From contig JAKBJA010000130.1 of the NCBI GenBank assembly GCA_021836225.1, forward strand, positions 1 to 24,397: a stretch of 24,397 nt of DNA, written 5' to 3'. The notes under the pieces were generated by a model, which ran no database searches, was not told the origin of the DNA, and saw only the letters and a list, made by a program, of their open reading frames with translations. A program made the translations under genes and the position numbers. Positions 17,236-24,397 of this stretch are shown piece by piece (the stretch's first letter is position 1; every line of letters begins with the position of its first letter). The DNA is from Pseudomonadota bacterium. GTDB taxonomy: Bacteria; Pseudomonadota; Gammaproteobacteria; Burkholderiales; Thiobacillaceae.

Positions 17236-20055
17236 ATGAATGCACCCGAAAACCTTCTGACGGATGACCACCTGCGCGCGCAGGTCAAACTGCTGGGCAC
17301 GCTGTTGGGCCAGGTATTGCTGCAGTTTGCCGGCGAAGACGTGTTCGAGACAGTGGAAACCCTGCGCCGCGGTTTCGCCGATTTGCAGCAACAGGAAGAC
17401 CAGCAGCGCCGCACCGAGCTGATGGCGATGATCGACGCCATGCCCGCCGCCAAGGTGGAGCTGGTGGTGCGTGCCTTCTCCAGCTACTTCAAGCTGGTCA
17501 ATGTGGCCGAAGAAAGCTTTGCCCACCGCAATCGCCGCCGTTTGCTGTCGCACGGCATGGCGCTGTGGGAGGGCTCGTTCGACCGTACCCTGGGCGAGCT
17601 CAGGGAGCAGGGCGTGTCGGTGGGAACGCTGCAGGGCTTGGTCAACCGCCTGCACTACGCGCCGGTGTTCACCGCGCATCCCACCGAATCGCGCCGCCGC
17701 GCGGTGATGGAGGGCATGCGCCGGGTATTCCTGATCTGCGACCAGCTCTACAGCCCTACCCTGGGTGTGAGTGACCAGCATGAACTGGAAGCGCAGCTGG
17801 CTGCCGAGATCCAGGTGATGTGGCGCACCGACGAGCTGCGCAGCGCCAAGCTGGAAGTGCGCGACGAGGTGAGAAACGGCCTCTATTACGTGCGCGAAAG
17901 CCTGTTCGAGGCGGTGCCCAAGGCCTACCACTTTTTCGAGAAAGCGCTGCGCAAACATTACGGCGTGGACGCCGACGGCGTCGCCCCGATCGCCGTACCG
18001 AGCTTCATCCGCTTCGGTTCCTGGATCGGCGGCGACCGCGACGGCAATCCCTTCGTGACAGCGGATGTCACCGAGTGGACCGTGCATACGCAGATGCTGG
18101 AAGCGCTCAGGGAATACCGCGCGCGCGTGCTGGACCTGCGGCAGACGCTCACCCACAGCAGCGGCTGGTGCACGCCGTCGGCCGCTTTCCTGGAACGGCT
18201 GGGCGAATATGAAGCCGAGTACGGCGACCAGGTGTTCCGTGGCACCGCGGTACAGATCTACAGCCGCGAGCCCTACCGCCGCATGGCGGCGATGATGCTG
18301 GCGCGGCTGGATGCCAACCTGTCCTACGTCAACCAATGCCTGGCCGACGTGCCGAGCTTCACCTCGCACCTGGCCTACGAGAATGCGACCGCCTTCCTTG
18401 ACGACCTTTATCTGGTTCGCGATTCGCTGATCAGCCACGGCGACCGCATCGTCGCCATGCAGGATCTGCAGGCGCTGATCCGGCTGGTCGAAAGCTTCGG
18501 CTTCCACCTGCTGCAGCTCGACATCCGCCAGGAATCGACGGTGCATACGCGCACGGTTGCGGCAGTGCTGCAGCAGATCGACCCCGATTTCGATTACATG
18601 GCCGCGGGCGAAGCCGAACGCCTGCAGCGGCTGGCCGCCTGGGTTGGCCATATCGACCCGATCGGGATCAACGATGCCGCGTTCGACGACGAGGCGCGCG
18701 AGGCGCTGGCGGTGTTCCGCCGCATGGCCAAGCTGCAGGCCGAAGTGGGCGATGAGGTATTCGGCGCCTATGTGATTTCGATGACGCACAGCGCTTCGCA
18801 TGTGATGGAAGTGATGCTGCTGGCGCGGCTGGTCGGCCTGTGCGGCCACAACGGCGGCGACTGGTTCTGCCGCATCCAGGTGGCGCCACTGTTCGAGACG
18901 GTGGACGATCTGCAGCGCAGCCAGGCGATACTCGACGAGCTGCTGTCCAACAAGGTATACCGGGCGCTGGTGGCAGCCAATGGCAACCGCCAGGAAGTCA
19001 TGCTCGGCTATTCGGACTCGTGCAAGGACGGCGGCATTCTGGCGTCGAACTGGAATCTCTATCAGGCGCAGCTTTCCATCATCACGCTGACCCAGCAGTA
19101 TGGCGTCGAATGCCGTCTGTTCCACGGCCGTGGCGGCACCGTTGGCCGCGGTGGCGGCCCCACCCATGAGGCGATCCTGTCGCAGCCGCCCGGCACCGTG
19201 AATGGCGAAATCAAATTTACCGAGCAGGGCGAGATGCTGTATTACAAGTACAGCAATCCCGAGACCGCCAACTACGAAATCGGCATGGGCGTTACCGGCC
19301 TGATGAAGGCCAGCGCCACGGTACTGAAAAAGTGCGAGGTGCGCTATCCGCAGGACTATCTCGACTGGATGCGCGATATCGCGGCGGCCGGCGAGACCGC
19401 CTACCGCGCGCTGATCGGCATGCCGGGATTCATCGACTATTTTTACGAATGCACGCCGGTCACCGAGATCGGTACGCTCAACATCGGCAGCCGGCCGTCG
19501 CATCGCAAGAAGGCGGACCGTTCTCTGGGGTCGATCCGCGCGATCCCCTGGGTGTTCGGCTGGGCGCAATCGCGCCACACGCTGCCCGCCTGGTACGGCA
19601 TCGGCAGCGCGCTGAAGGGCTTCATCGACAGCCAGTCGGACGGCCTCGCGCACCTGCAGGCGATGTATCGCGAGTGGCCGTTCTTCCGCAGCCTGCTGTC
19701 CAACGTGCAGATGGCGCTGACCAAGGCCGACATGGAAATCGCCGAAGAGTACGCACGCCTGTGCGATCACCCGAATACCATGGAAATCTATCGCACGATC
19801 GCGGATGAGTTCGCGCATACCGTGGCGGGCGTCAAGCAGGTCGCGCAGATCGAAACGCTGCTGGAAGACAACCCGTCGCTGGCGTTGTCGATTTCGCGGC
19901 GCCGCCCTTACATCGACCCGATCAACCACATCCAGGTGCTGATGCTGAAACGTTATCGCACGGACAGCGTGTGGGAATCCGAACAGGACACCTGGCTGAC
20001 TCCGCTGAAGCGGTCGATCAATGCCATCGCCGCCGGGATGCGCAACACCGGCTGA
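17236..20055 (+). CDS. ppc: Phosphoenolpyruvate carboxylase
   Basis: Carboxylates PEP with bicarbonate to oxaloacetate, refilling the TCA cycle; important for organisms that fix CO2 or grow on few carbon compounds. The product has 939 residues from ATG 17236. Longer in-frame starts lie inside purL and give a non-family extension, so this start is chosen although its ribosome-binding site is weak. Conserved blocks are TAHPTESRRR with catalytic His148, GGDRDGNP, LLQLDIRQES, GYSDSCKDGG with Lys597, the mobile loop HGRGGTVGRGGGP (630 onward), NIGSRPSHRK, and the invariant C-terminal RNTG (936-939). The gene is full length. Its substrate comes from enolase, encoded earlier in the window. A small membrane-protein gene follows after 16 bases and may be co-transcribed. 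Confidence 0.98.
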   Translation: MNAPENLLTDDHLRAQVKLLGTLLGQVLLQFAGEDVFETVETLRRGFADLQQQEDQQRRTELMAMIDAMPAAKVELVVRAFSSYFKLVNVAEESFAHRNRRRLLSHGMALWEGSFDRTLGELREQGVSVGTLQGLVNRLHYAPVFTAHPTESRRRAVMEGMRRVFLICDQLYSPTLGVSDQHELEAQLAAEIQVMWRTDELRSAKLEVRDEVRNGLYYVRESLFEAVPKAYHFFEKALRKHYGVDADGVAPIAVPSFIRFGSWIGGDRDGNPFVTADVTEWTVHTQMLEALREYRARVLDLRQTLTHSSGWCTPSAAFLERLGEYEAEYGDQVFRGTAVQIYSREPYRRMAAMMLARLDANLSYVNQCLADVPSFTSHLAYENATAFLDDLYLVRDSLISHGDRIVAMQDLQALIRLVESFGFHLLQLDIRQESTVHTRTVAAVLQQIDPDFDYMAAGEAERLQRLAAWVGHIDPIGINDAAFDDEAREALAVFRRMAKLQAEVGDEVFGAYVISMTHSASHVMEVMLLARLVGLCGHNGGDWFCRIQVAPLFETVDDLQRSQAILDELLSNKVYRALVAANGNRQEVMLGYSDSCKDGGILASNWNLYQAQLSIITLTQQYGVECRLFHGRGGTVGRGGGPTHEAILSQPPGTVNGEIKFTEQGEMLYYKYSNPETANYEIGMGVTGLMKASATVLKKCEVRYPQDYLDWMRDIAAAGETAYRALIGMPGFIDYFYECTPVTEIGTLNIGSRPSHRKKADRSLGSIRAIPWVFGWAQSRHTLPAWYGIGSALKGFIDSQSDGLAHLQAMYREWPFFRSLLSNVQMALTKADMEIAEEYARLCDHPNTMEIYRTIADEFAHTVAGVKQVAQIETLLEDNPSLALSISRRRPYIDPINHIQVLMLKRYRTDSVWESEQDTWLTPLKRSINAIAAGMRNTG

Positions 20056-20071
20056 GTTCGCGAGCGAGGCC

Positions 20072-20632
20072 ATGGCGACCCCTTCCTCAAGTCAGCCGAA
20101 ACGGCGTGGACTGATTGTTTCCATCGGCCTCAATGTCGTGTTGCTGCTGCTGGCGTGCGGCCTGGTGCTGTATGCCTTCATGCTCAATGTCGATCTGGGT
20201 GATATGAAGCGGCGCCTGTCAAAGGAAGTCGAAACCCGCCAGCAGACCGAACGCTATCTGGTCGAGGCGCGCAACCATTTGACCGACAGCCAGCGTGAAA
20301 TCGAGCAGCTGAAAGCGCAGCTGGCCTACAAGGAAACCGATACCCAGGCGGCCGTTTCCGCCAAGCCTGTGTTGCCCGTGGTGGTCGGGTTTCGTTCGTC
20401 GATCCTTGGCAGGGGTCTGGTTGCGGTGATCGAAAACACCAGCGATCGCTACCTGACGGTATTGCTTTCCGTGCGCAGCCCTACGCTGTCGACCGCCAAA
20501 CGCTTCAAGCTCGAACTGGAGCCGAAATCCAGCACCGATTTCGGTCACATGGAAGGCTGGCAATTTTCATCGGGTGACGAGGTGGGCCTGTTCAACGATG
20601 AATTTTCCGGACTGCGGATCAGTGTTCCCTGA
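20072..20632 (+). CDS. Unrecognised single-pass membrane protein with coiled coil
   Basis: A 186-residue protein I do not recognise. From ATG 20072: a basic N-terminus (PKRRG), one membrane segment (about 14-38), a charged helical stretch likely to be a coiled coil (about 41-88, rich in Glu, Gln, Arg and Leu), a short linker, then a C-terminal region (about 100-186) with alternating hydrophobic residues suggesting a small beta fold (GRGLVAVIENTSDRYLTVLL). By the positive-inside rule the C-terminal domain should be periplasmic. The start is supported by the hydrophobic segment following it, but the Shine-Dalgarno (GAGG, two bases away) is poor; an in-frame ATG at 20021 lies in ppc. It sits 16 bases after ppc and 75 bases before hemN. 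A cell-envelope scaffold role is only a guess. Confidence 0.8.
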   Translation: MATPSSSQPKRRGLIVSIGLNVVLLLLACGLVLYAFMLNVDLGDMKRRLSKEVETRQQTERYLVEARNHLTDSQREIEQLKAQLAYKETDTQAAVSAKPVLPVVVGFRSSILGRGLVAVIENTSDRYLTVLLSVRSPTLSTAKRFKLELEPKSSTDFGHMEGWQFSSGDEVGLFNDEFSGLRISVP

Positions 20633-20635
20633 TCC
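20616..20635 (+). repeat. 7-bp hairpin over the stop codon of the membrane/coiled-coil gene
   Basis: GGATCAG and CTGATCC form a perfect seven-pair stem with a six-base loop, spanning the TGA stop at 20630. No T-run follows, so it is not a standard rho-independent terminator; it may still protect the mRNA end or be chance. Confidence 0.35.
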
Positions 20636-20645
20636 CGGACGCGGC

Positions 20646-20675
20646 TTGACCCACAAACAGGGTGGACTATAAAAT
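20646..20675 (+). promoter_or_regulatory. Sigma-70-like promoter for hemN
   Basis: TTGACC (20646-20651) and TATAAA (20668-20673) are separated by 16 bases; the overlapping TAAAAT (20670-20675) would give 18. Each is a five-of-six match, making this the best promoter in the window. The leader of about 30 bases ends in the strong ribosome-binding site AAAGGAGGG before ATG 20708. No FNR/ANR box (TTGAT-N4-ATCAA) was found, although such control is common for hemN. Confidence 0.6.
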
Positions 20676-20707
20676 GAGACCTTAGTGTCCTTATAAAGGA
20701 GGGCGGC

Positions 20708-22075
20708 ATGCAGACTCCTACTGCCCTGCTCCAGAAATACAGCGTGCCCGGCCCGCGGTACACGTCCTATCCTACCGCGCCGTATTTCCATACCGGCTTC
20801 GGCGAGGCCGACTGGGCCGACGCACTGGCCGCGCCGGCGCCGGATCGCGGGCTTTCGCTGTATGCCCATATCCCGTTCTGCGATTCGCTGTGCTACTATT
20901 GCGGCTGCAACATGGTGGCGACGCGCGACTACAGCAAAACCCAACCGTATCTGGTGGCGCTCGAACAGGAGATGGCGCGCACCGCACAGTTGGTGGATTC
21001 GAAGCGTGTAGCGCATCAACTGCATTGGGGCGGTGGCACGCCGACCTATCTCAATCCCGACGACATCCGCCGCCTGATGGCGATGATGCGAAAGTACTTC
21101 ACCCTGGCCCCCGACGCCGAGGTCAGCTGCGAAGTCGACCCGCGCGAACTGACGTTCGAGCATCTGGCGGCGCTGCGCGAGGCCGGCTTCAACCGTCTGT
21201 CGTTCGGGGTGCAGGACATGGATCCGGACGTGCAGCAGGCGGTCAACCGTATCCAGTCGGAATTCCTTATCCGGCAGGTGATCGACTGGTCGCGCGAACT
21301 GGGCTTTTCCAGCATCAACCTGGATCTGATCGTGGGGCTTCCGAAGCAGACGGTCGAGAGCTTCCGGCGCACCCTGGAGCGGGTTGCGGTGTGGTCGCCC
21401 GACCGCCTCGCGGTGTTTTCCTACGCCCATGTGCCGTGGCTGAAAAAGCACCAGAACCTGATCAACGAAGCCGACCTGCCTGATTCGGCCACCCGCTTCG
21501 GCCTGCAGCAGGCGGTGAACGAAATGCTGGGTGCGGCGGGCTACGTCAACATCGGCCTCGACCACTTTGCGCGTCCCGACGACGAGCTGGTGCGTGCGCA
21601 GCAGAACAAGACGCTGTGGCGAAATTTCCAGGGCTACACCACGCACAAGGACTGCGACATTCTCGCCTTCGGCGTGTCCAGCATCAGCCAGACGGCCGAC
21701 GTGTACATGCAGAACGACAAGAACCTCAAGCGTTATCAGGATCGTGTCGCCAAGACCGGCCTCGCCGTCGAGCGCGGCTTGAAGCTCACCCGTGACGACT
21801 TGATCCGCCGTGACGCGATCACACGCGTGATGTGCGATCTGGAGATCGACTATGCTGCCTTCGGCCGGGAATGGAACATCGCCTTCACCGACTACTTCGC
21901 CGACGCGCTTGCCGACCTGCGTCCGCTCGCCGACGACGGGTTGGTGGAGATTGGATCAAGCAGGATCAGCGTTACCCCAAGCGGCCGCCTGTTCCTGCGC
22001 AACATCGGCATGTGCTTCGACCGCTACCTGAAAGACGCTGCCAGCGATAAGCCGCGTTATTCGCGTACGGCCTGA
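20708..22075 (+). CDS. hemN: Oxygen-independent coproporphyrinogen III oxidase (radical SAM)
   Basis: Decarboxylates coproporphyrinogen III to protoporphyrinogen IX without oxygen, allowing heme synthesis under anoxic or low-oxygen conditions. The protein has 455 residues, as in E. coli HemN (457). The N-terminal PGPRYTSYPTAP block and the cluster-binding motif C-X3-C-X2-C-X-C (Cys58, Cys62, Cys65, Cys67; CDSLCYYCGC) identify true HemN rather than the HemW-type relatives, which lack the fourth cysteine and this N-terminus. Later blocks are GGGTPTYL, RLSFGVQDMD and the GYTTHKDCD stretch. AAAGGAGGG sets the ATG at 20708. It has its own promoter and suggests a facultatively anaerobic lifestyle. 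A small hairpin without a T-run follows. Confidence 0.97.
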   Translation: MQTPTALLQKYSVPGPRYTSYPTAPYFHTGFGEADWADALAAPAPDRGLSLYAHIPFCDSLCYYCGCNMVATRDYSKTQPYLVALEQEMARTAQLVDSKRVAHQLHWGGGTPTYLNPDDIRRLMAMMRKYFTLAPDAEVSCEVDPRELTFEHLAALREAGFNRLSFGVQDMDPDVQQAVNRIQSEFLIRQVIDWSRELGFSSINLDLIVGLPKQTVESFRRTLERVAVWSPDRLAVFSYAHVPWLKKHQNLINEADLPDSATRFGLQQAVNEMLGAAGYVNIGLDHFARPDDELVRAQQNKTLWRNFQGYTTHKDCDILAFGVSSISQTADVYMQNDKNLKRYQDRVAKTGLAVERGLKLTRDDLIRRDAITRVMCDLEIDYAAFGREWNIAFTDYFADALADLRPLADDGLVEIGSSRISVTPSGRLFLRNIGMCFDRYLKDAASDKPRYSRTA

Positions 22076-22101
22076 GGTCCGCTGGGAGCAACGCCAGAGG
22101 A

Positions 22102-22117
22102 TGGCCGTATGCGGCCA
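22102..22117 (+). repeat. 6-bp hairpin downstream of hemN
   Basis: TGGCCG-TATG-CGGCCA is a perfect six-pair stem with a four-base loop, 26 bases after the hemN stop. It has the right position for a terminator but no T-run follows, so termination is uncertain. Confidence 0.35.
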
Positions 22118-22124
22118 CTATCTG

Positions 22125-22154
22125 TTGACAAATCGGCTGCGACTTCGCGATAGT
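22125..22154 (+). promoter_or_regulatory. Candidate promoter for the MASE1-PAS-GGDEF gene
   Basis: A perfect TTGACA (22125-22130) is followed after 18 bases by GATAGT (22149-22154), a four-of-six -10 match. The start site would lie near 22161, 25 bases before the leader ORF and about 63 bases before the main start codon. Confidence 0.45.
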
Positions 22155-22185
22155 TTGCTTCATAACAAGCGGAGGACGGTGGAAG

Positions 22186-22233
22186 ATGCCTGTTGACGGG
22201 ATCAGACTCGGCAATCGATCTGCATGGCGCTGA
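22186..22233 (+). other. 15-codon leader ORF overlapping the cyclase start
   Basis: ATG 22186 opens a 15-residue frame (MPVDGIRLGNRSAWR) that ends with TGA at 22231-22233, ten bases inside the cyclase gene. GGAGG (22171-22175) lies ten bases upstream of this ATG, whereas the cyclase ATG at 22224 has no visible ribosome-binding site. The arrangement suggests translational coupling, or a frameshifted original start. The frame is short enough to be chance. Confidence 0.35.
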
Positions 22234-24161
22234 ACGGGCGGGCCGACGCCAGTGAGAACCCGCTGCGGCGGATGCGGCAGCGCCTGCTGCTCCCGTTCGC
22301 CACCGGCCTGGGCTATTACCTGGGCGCCGTGATCGGCGTGGCGGCTTCGTCCATGTCCGAGGGCATCGCCATCTTCTGGCTGCCGAACGGCATCCTGCTG
22401 GCTGCCCTATTGATGGCGCCCCGGCGCGACTGGCCGCTGTATCTGGCCGTGGCCGTACTGGCGGAAATCGCCGCCGACCTGCCCACCTTCGCCCTCGCGC
22501 AAGCGCTCGGCTTTGCTGCCGTCAATCTGTTCGAATGCCTGCTGGCCGCTTGGCTGCTACAGCGCGTCGCCCGCCCGTTCAGGCTTGACCGGCTGCGCCA
22601 TGTTGTCCTGTTCGGGATGGTCCTGGTGTTCGCCAGTGGGCTGGCGGCTCTGCTGGGGGCATCGATCTATTCGCTGAGCGTCCCGACGACCACCTCGTTC
22701 TGGACCTTCTGGATGATCTGGTGGCTGGGCGATGGCCTGGGTGTGCTGCTGGTTACGCCGCTCCTGCTGGGCTGGCTGCAGGGCGTACCGCAGCCGTCCG
22801 AACGCCGTCGTCTTGAAGCCGTAGCGCTCTTTGCACTGACCCTGGTGCTCACGATCTGGATTTTTTCGCAGCCAGCCCACCTTGGCGACAGCTTTCCCAG
22901 AAGGGCCTTCCTGCTGCTGCCGCTGCCCCTTTGGGCAGCCGTCCGCTTCGGGGTGCGGGGCGCGGCCAGTATCGGGCTGCTGATCGCTGCCATTGCCATC
23001 ACAGCCAGCGTCCATGGGCTGGGCCCCCTGGCGGCGTCCACGTCGGGGATTACGGTTCTGCTGTTGCAGGAGTATCTGGCGGTGCAGGCATTCACCTCCC
23101 TCGCTCTGGCCGCGTTGCTGCAGGAATTGCAGGATCGCAATGAACGCCTGCATATTCGCGAACGGGCCATCGAGGCGATCAACGACGGCGTGGTGATCAT
23201 GGATGCGCGAGCGCCGGGCATGCCCATCGTTTTTGCCAATCCGGCCTTCTTGGCGATGGCGGACCATCCGGCAGACGAAATCCTTGGCCGTCCCCTGTTC
23301 CAGAGCGAGGGAACTGGTCAGGCCGGGCATGTTGCCGTGCACGATGCGCTGCGTGAGGGAAAGCCCACCCGCACCCAGCTGCATGCGTTCAGACAGGACG
23401 GCACGGAATTCTGGAGCGAGTTACGCACTGCGCCGGTGCGCGACGCGCGCGGTCAGATTACGCACCATGTCGCGATTCAGCATGACGTGACCGAAGTGAA
23501 GCGCAGCGAAGCGGAACTACGCGCCACGCACGATGCGCTCGATCGCCTGAACCGCGAGCTCGAAGCACGGGTGGAGGCGCGCACCCAGGAATTGCAATTG
23601 GCCAACCAGCGCCTGGAAGAACTCGCCTCGATTGATCCGCTGACCGGCGCCAGCAACCGGCGCTATTTCCTGGAACAGGCCAGGATCGAGATCAGCCGAG
23701 CCAAACGGCAGGGGCATGCGCTGTCGGTGATCATGCTGGACATCGATTTCTTCAAGTCGATCAACGACCGCTTTGGCCATGAAATTGGCGACAAGGTGCT
23801 GGTGGCGCTTGCCGCCACCATACGCGCTGTCCTGCGTACCGGCGACATTTTTGCCCGCTTGGGGGGCGAGGAATTCATTCTGATGCTGCCGGGCCAGGGT
23901 CTGGCCGCTGCGGTCCAGGTGGCCGAGCGCCTGCGCCTGTTGATTGGGGGGATGGCAGTGGCAGAGTGTCCGGTCACTGTCAGTGCCGGTGTGTCCGGTT
24001 TGCAAGACGAGTCGGACGAAATCGATAACCTGTTGCGGCGCGCCGATCGGGGACTGTATCTGGCGAAGAACCAGGGCCGTAATCAGGTCTGCATATGGCA
24101 GGCTCCGACGCAGGGTGATCCCGGCGAGCGCACCAATGAGGGGGCAGACGGGATTGCCTGA
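22224..24161 (+). CDS. MASE1-PAS-GGDEF diguanylate cyclase
   Basis: Predicted to make cyclic di-GMP from two GTP in response to a membrane or PAS-sensed signal. The protein has 645 residues. Order: a MASE1-type integral membrane sensor of about eight segments (20-300; FWLPNGI at 51-57 is the family hallmark), a PAS/PAC domain (about 312-425), a coiled-coil linker (about 426-466) and a GGDEF domain (about 467-625). The active site is GGEEF (547-551) and an inhibitory I-site RTGD (538-541) sits five residues before it, so the cyclase should be active and product-inhibited. The PAS domain aligns with LOV domains (EILGR, QDGTEFWSEL, QHDVTE) but has lost the Asn-Cys of the photoactive motif. No EAL or HD-GYP domain is present. 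ATG 22224 has no clear ribosome-binding site. It converges with the next gene three bases after its stop. Confidence 0.94.
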   Translation: MALNGRADASENPLRRMRQRLLLPFATGLGYYLGAVIGVAASSMSEGIAIFWLPNGILLAALLMAPRRDWPLYLAVAVLAEIAADLPTFALAQALGFAAVNLFECLLAAWLLQRVARPFRLDRLRHVVLFGMVLVFASGLAALLGASIYSLSVPTTTSFWTFWMIWWLGDGLGVLLVTPLLLGWLQGVPQPSERRRLEAVALFALTLVLTIWIFSQPAHLGDSFPRRAFLLLPLPLWAAVRFGVRGAASIGLLIAAIAITASVHGLGPLAASTSGITVLLLQEYLAVQAFTSLALAALLQELQDRNERLHIRERAIEAINDGVVIMDARAPGMPIVFANPAFLAMADHPADEILGRPLFQSEGTGQAGHVAVHDALREGKPTRTQLHAFRQDGTEFWSELRTAPVRDARGQITHHVAIQHDVTEVKRSEAELRATHDALDRLNRELEARVEARTQELQLANQRLEELASIDPLTGASNRRYFLEQARIEISRAKRQGHALSVIMLDIDFFKSINDRFGHEIGDKVLVALAATIRAVLRTGDIFARLGGEEFILMLPGQGLAAAVQVAERLRLLIGGMAVAECPVTVSAGVSGLQDESDEIDNLLRRADRGLYLAKNQGRNQVCIWQAPTQGDPGERTNEGADGIA

Positions 24162-24164
24162 GCG

Positions 24165-24397
24165 CTAGCAGCAGTCGCTGCCATCCTCACGGTTGGGGCA
24201 GCCGTCGGGCCGGCTGCGCGGCGGCAACGGGCAACGGTTGATCTCGTCGGCGCTGCGCTGGAAGTAGCAGGTCAGCATGCTGGACGAGATGCACAGCAGC
24301 CAGAACACGAAAAACCCGATGGTGTAGGCGGCGATACGATGCTCGATCAGCGCCTCGCCGCGATACATGATCTCCAGCGGGTCGAACAGGGTGGTGA
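24165..24397 (-). CDS. Unrecognised membrane protein with cysteine-rich tail, 5' end missing
   Basis: An open frame runs from the window end to TAG at 24165-24167 and continues beyond the window without a stop, so the true start may lie outside; an internal ATG at 24368 would give 67 residues. Residues before that ATG (TLFDPLEI) read like protein and favour the longer version. One hydrophobic segment (AYTIGFFVFWLLCISSSML) is followed by CYFQRSADEI and a polar tail with Cys-Pro pairs ending in DCC. Six cysteines occur in the last 45 residues. I do not recognise the family. It converges with the diguanylate cyclase, leaving no room for a terminator between them. Confidence 0.55.
   Translation of the reverse strand, partial: TTLFDPLEIMYRGEALIEHRIAAYTIGFFVFWLLCISSSMLTCYFQRSADEINRCPLPPRSRPDGCPNREDGSDCC

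Noticed and set aside
17179..20073. A 964-residue open frame on the - strand covering all of ppc, with similar long antisense frames over pyrG (57-1709), eno (2209-4041) and purL
   Set aside because: Long antisense frames are expected in GC-rich genes with strong third-position bias. Their translations are low-complexity, rich in Arg, His, Ala and Val, show no family motif, and lie exactly over confidently identified genes.
20689..20702. CCTT-ATA-AAGG hairpin that could hide the hemN ribosome-binding site
   Set aside because: Only four pairs with a three-base loop; too weak to suggest a regulatory structure or riboswitch.

Overview
The window is ordinary, densely packed chromosomal DNA from a GC-rich Gram-negative bacterium. 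The gene order pyrG-kdsA-eno-ftsB, followed by zipA-ligA, together with the large one-chain PurL, points to a betaproteobacterium, possibly a relative of Thiobacillus (inference from gene order and protein style only). I see no rRNA, tRNA, CRISPR array, insertion sequence, phage or plasmid signature, and base use looks uniform throughout.

Region 1 (1-8240, + strand) is one tight housekeeping run: pyrG (5' end cut off by the window), kdsA, eno, ftsB, zipA, ligA and galU. Four of the six junctions overlap and the largest gap is about 40 bases, so co-transcription is likely. It joins CTP synthesis, KDO synthesis for lipopolysaccharide, glycolysis, two divisome membrane proteins, DNA ligation and UDP-glucose supply. 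CTP (to activate KDO), KDO-8-phosphate and UDP-glucose all feed envelope assembly, and FtsB and ZipA act at the division site.

Region 2 (8305-11903, - strand) holds a membrane-bound GGDEF-EAL cyclic-di-GMP protein with every expected catalytic residue for both activities. Upstream of it lies the fused NAD(P)H-hydrate epimerase/dehydratase. A short AT-rich gap separates the two.

Region 3 (11904-13187) starts with a divergent intergenic region containing a perfect 9-bp inverted repeat. It is followed by an exported, orphan PhnD-like solute-binding protein and a small protein with a C-X2-C-X21-C-X3-C zinc-finger-like motif.

Region 4 (13215-22075, + strand) carries purL, ppc, an unrecognised membrane/coiled-coil protein and hemN. 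hemN has the best sigma-70-like promoter in the window.

Region 5 (22076-24397) contains a MASE1-PAS-GGDEF diguanylate cyclase. Its PAS domain looks like a LOV domain that has lost the photoactive cysteine, and its start codon lies inside a short leader ORF with a better ribosome-binding site. It converges, three bases apart, with an unrecognised membrane protein cut by the window end.

I do not see a convincing new multi-gene system. The observations most worth a second look are the LOV-like domain without its cysteine, the metal-dependent KdsA signature, the orphan PhnD-like protein and its zinc-finger neighbour, an AAAAT-centred 11-mer shared by the eno, purL and ppc leaders, and the leader ORF in front of the cyclase.
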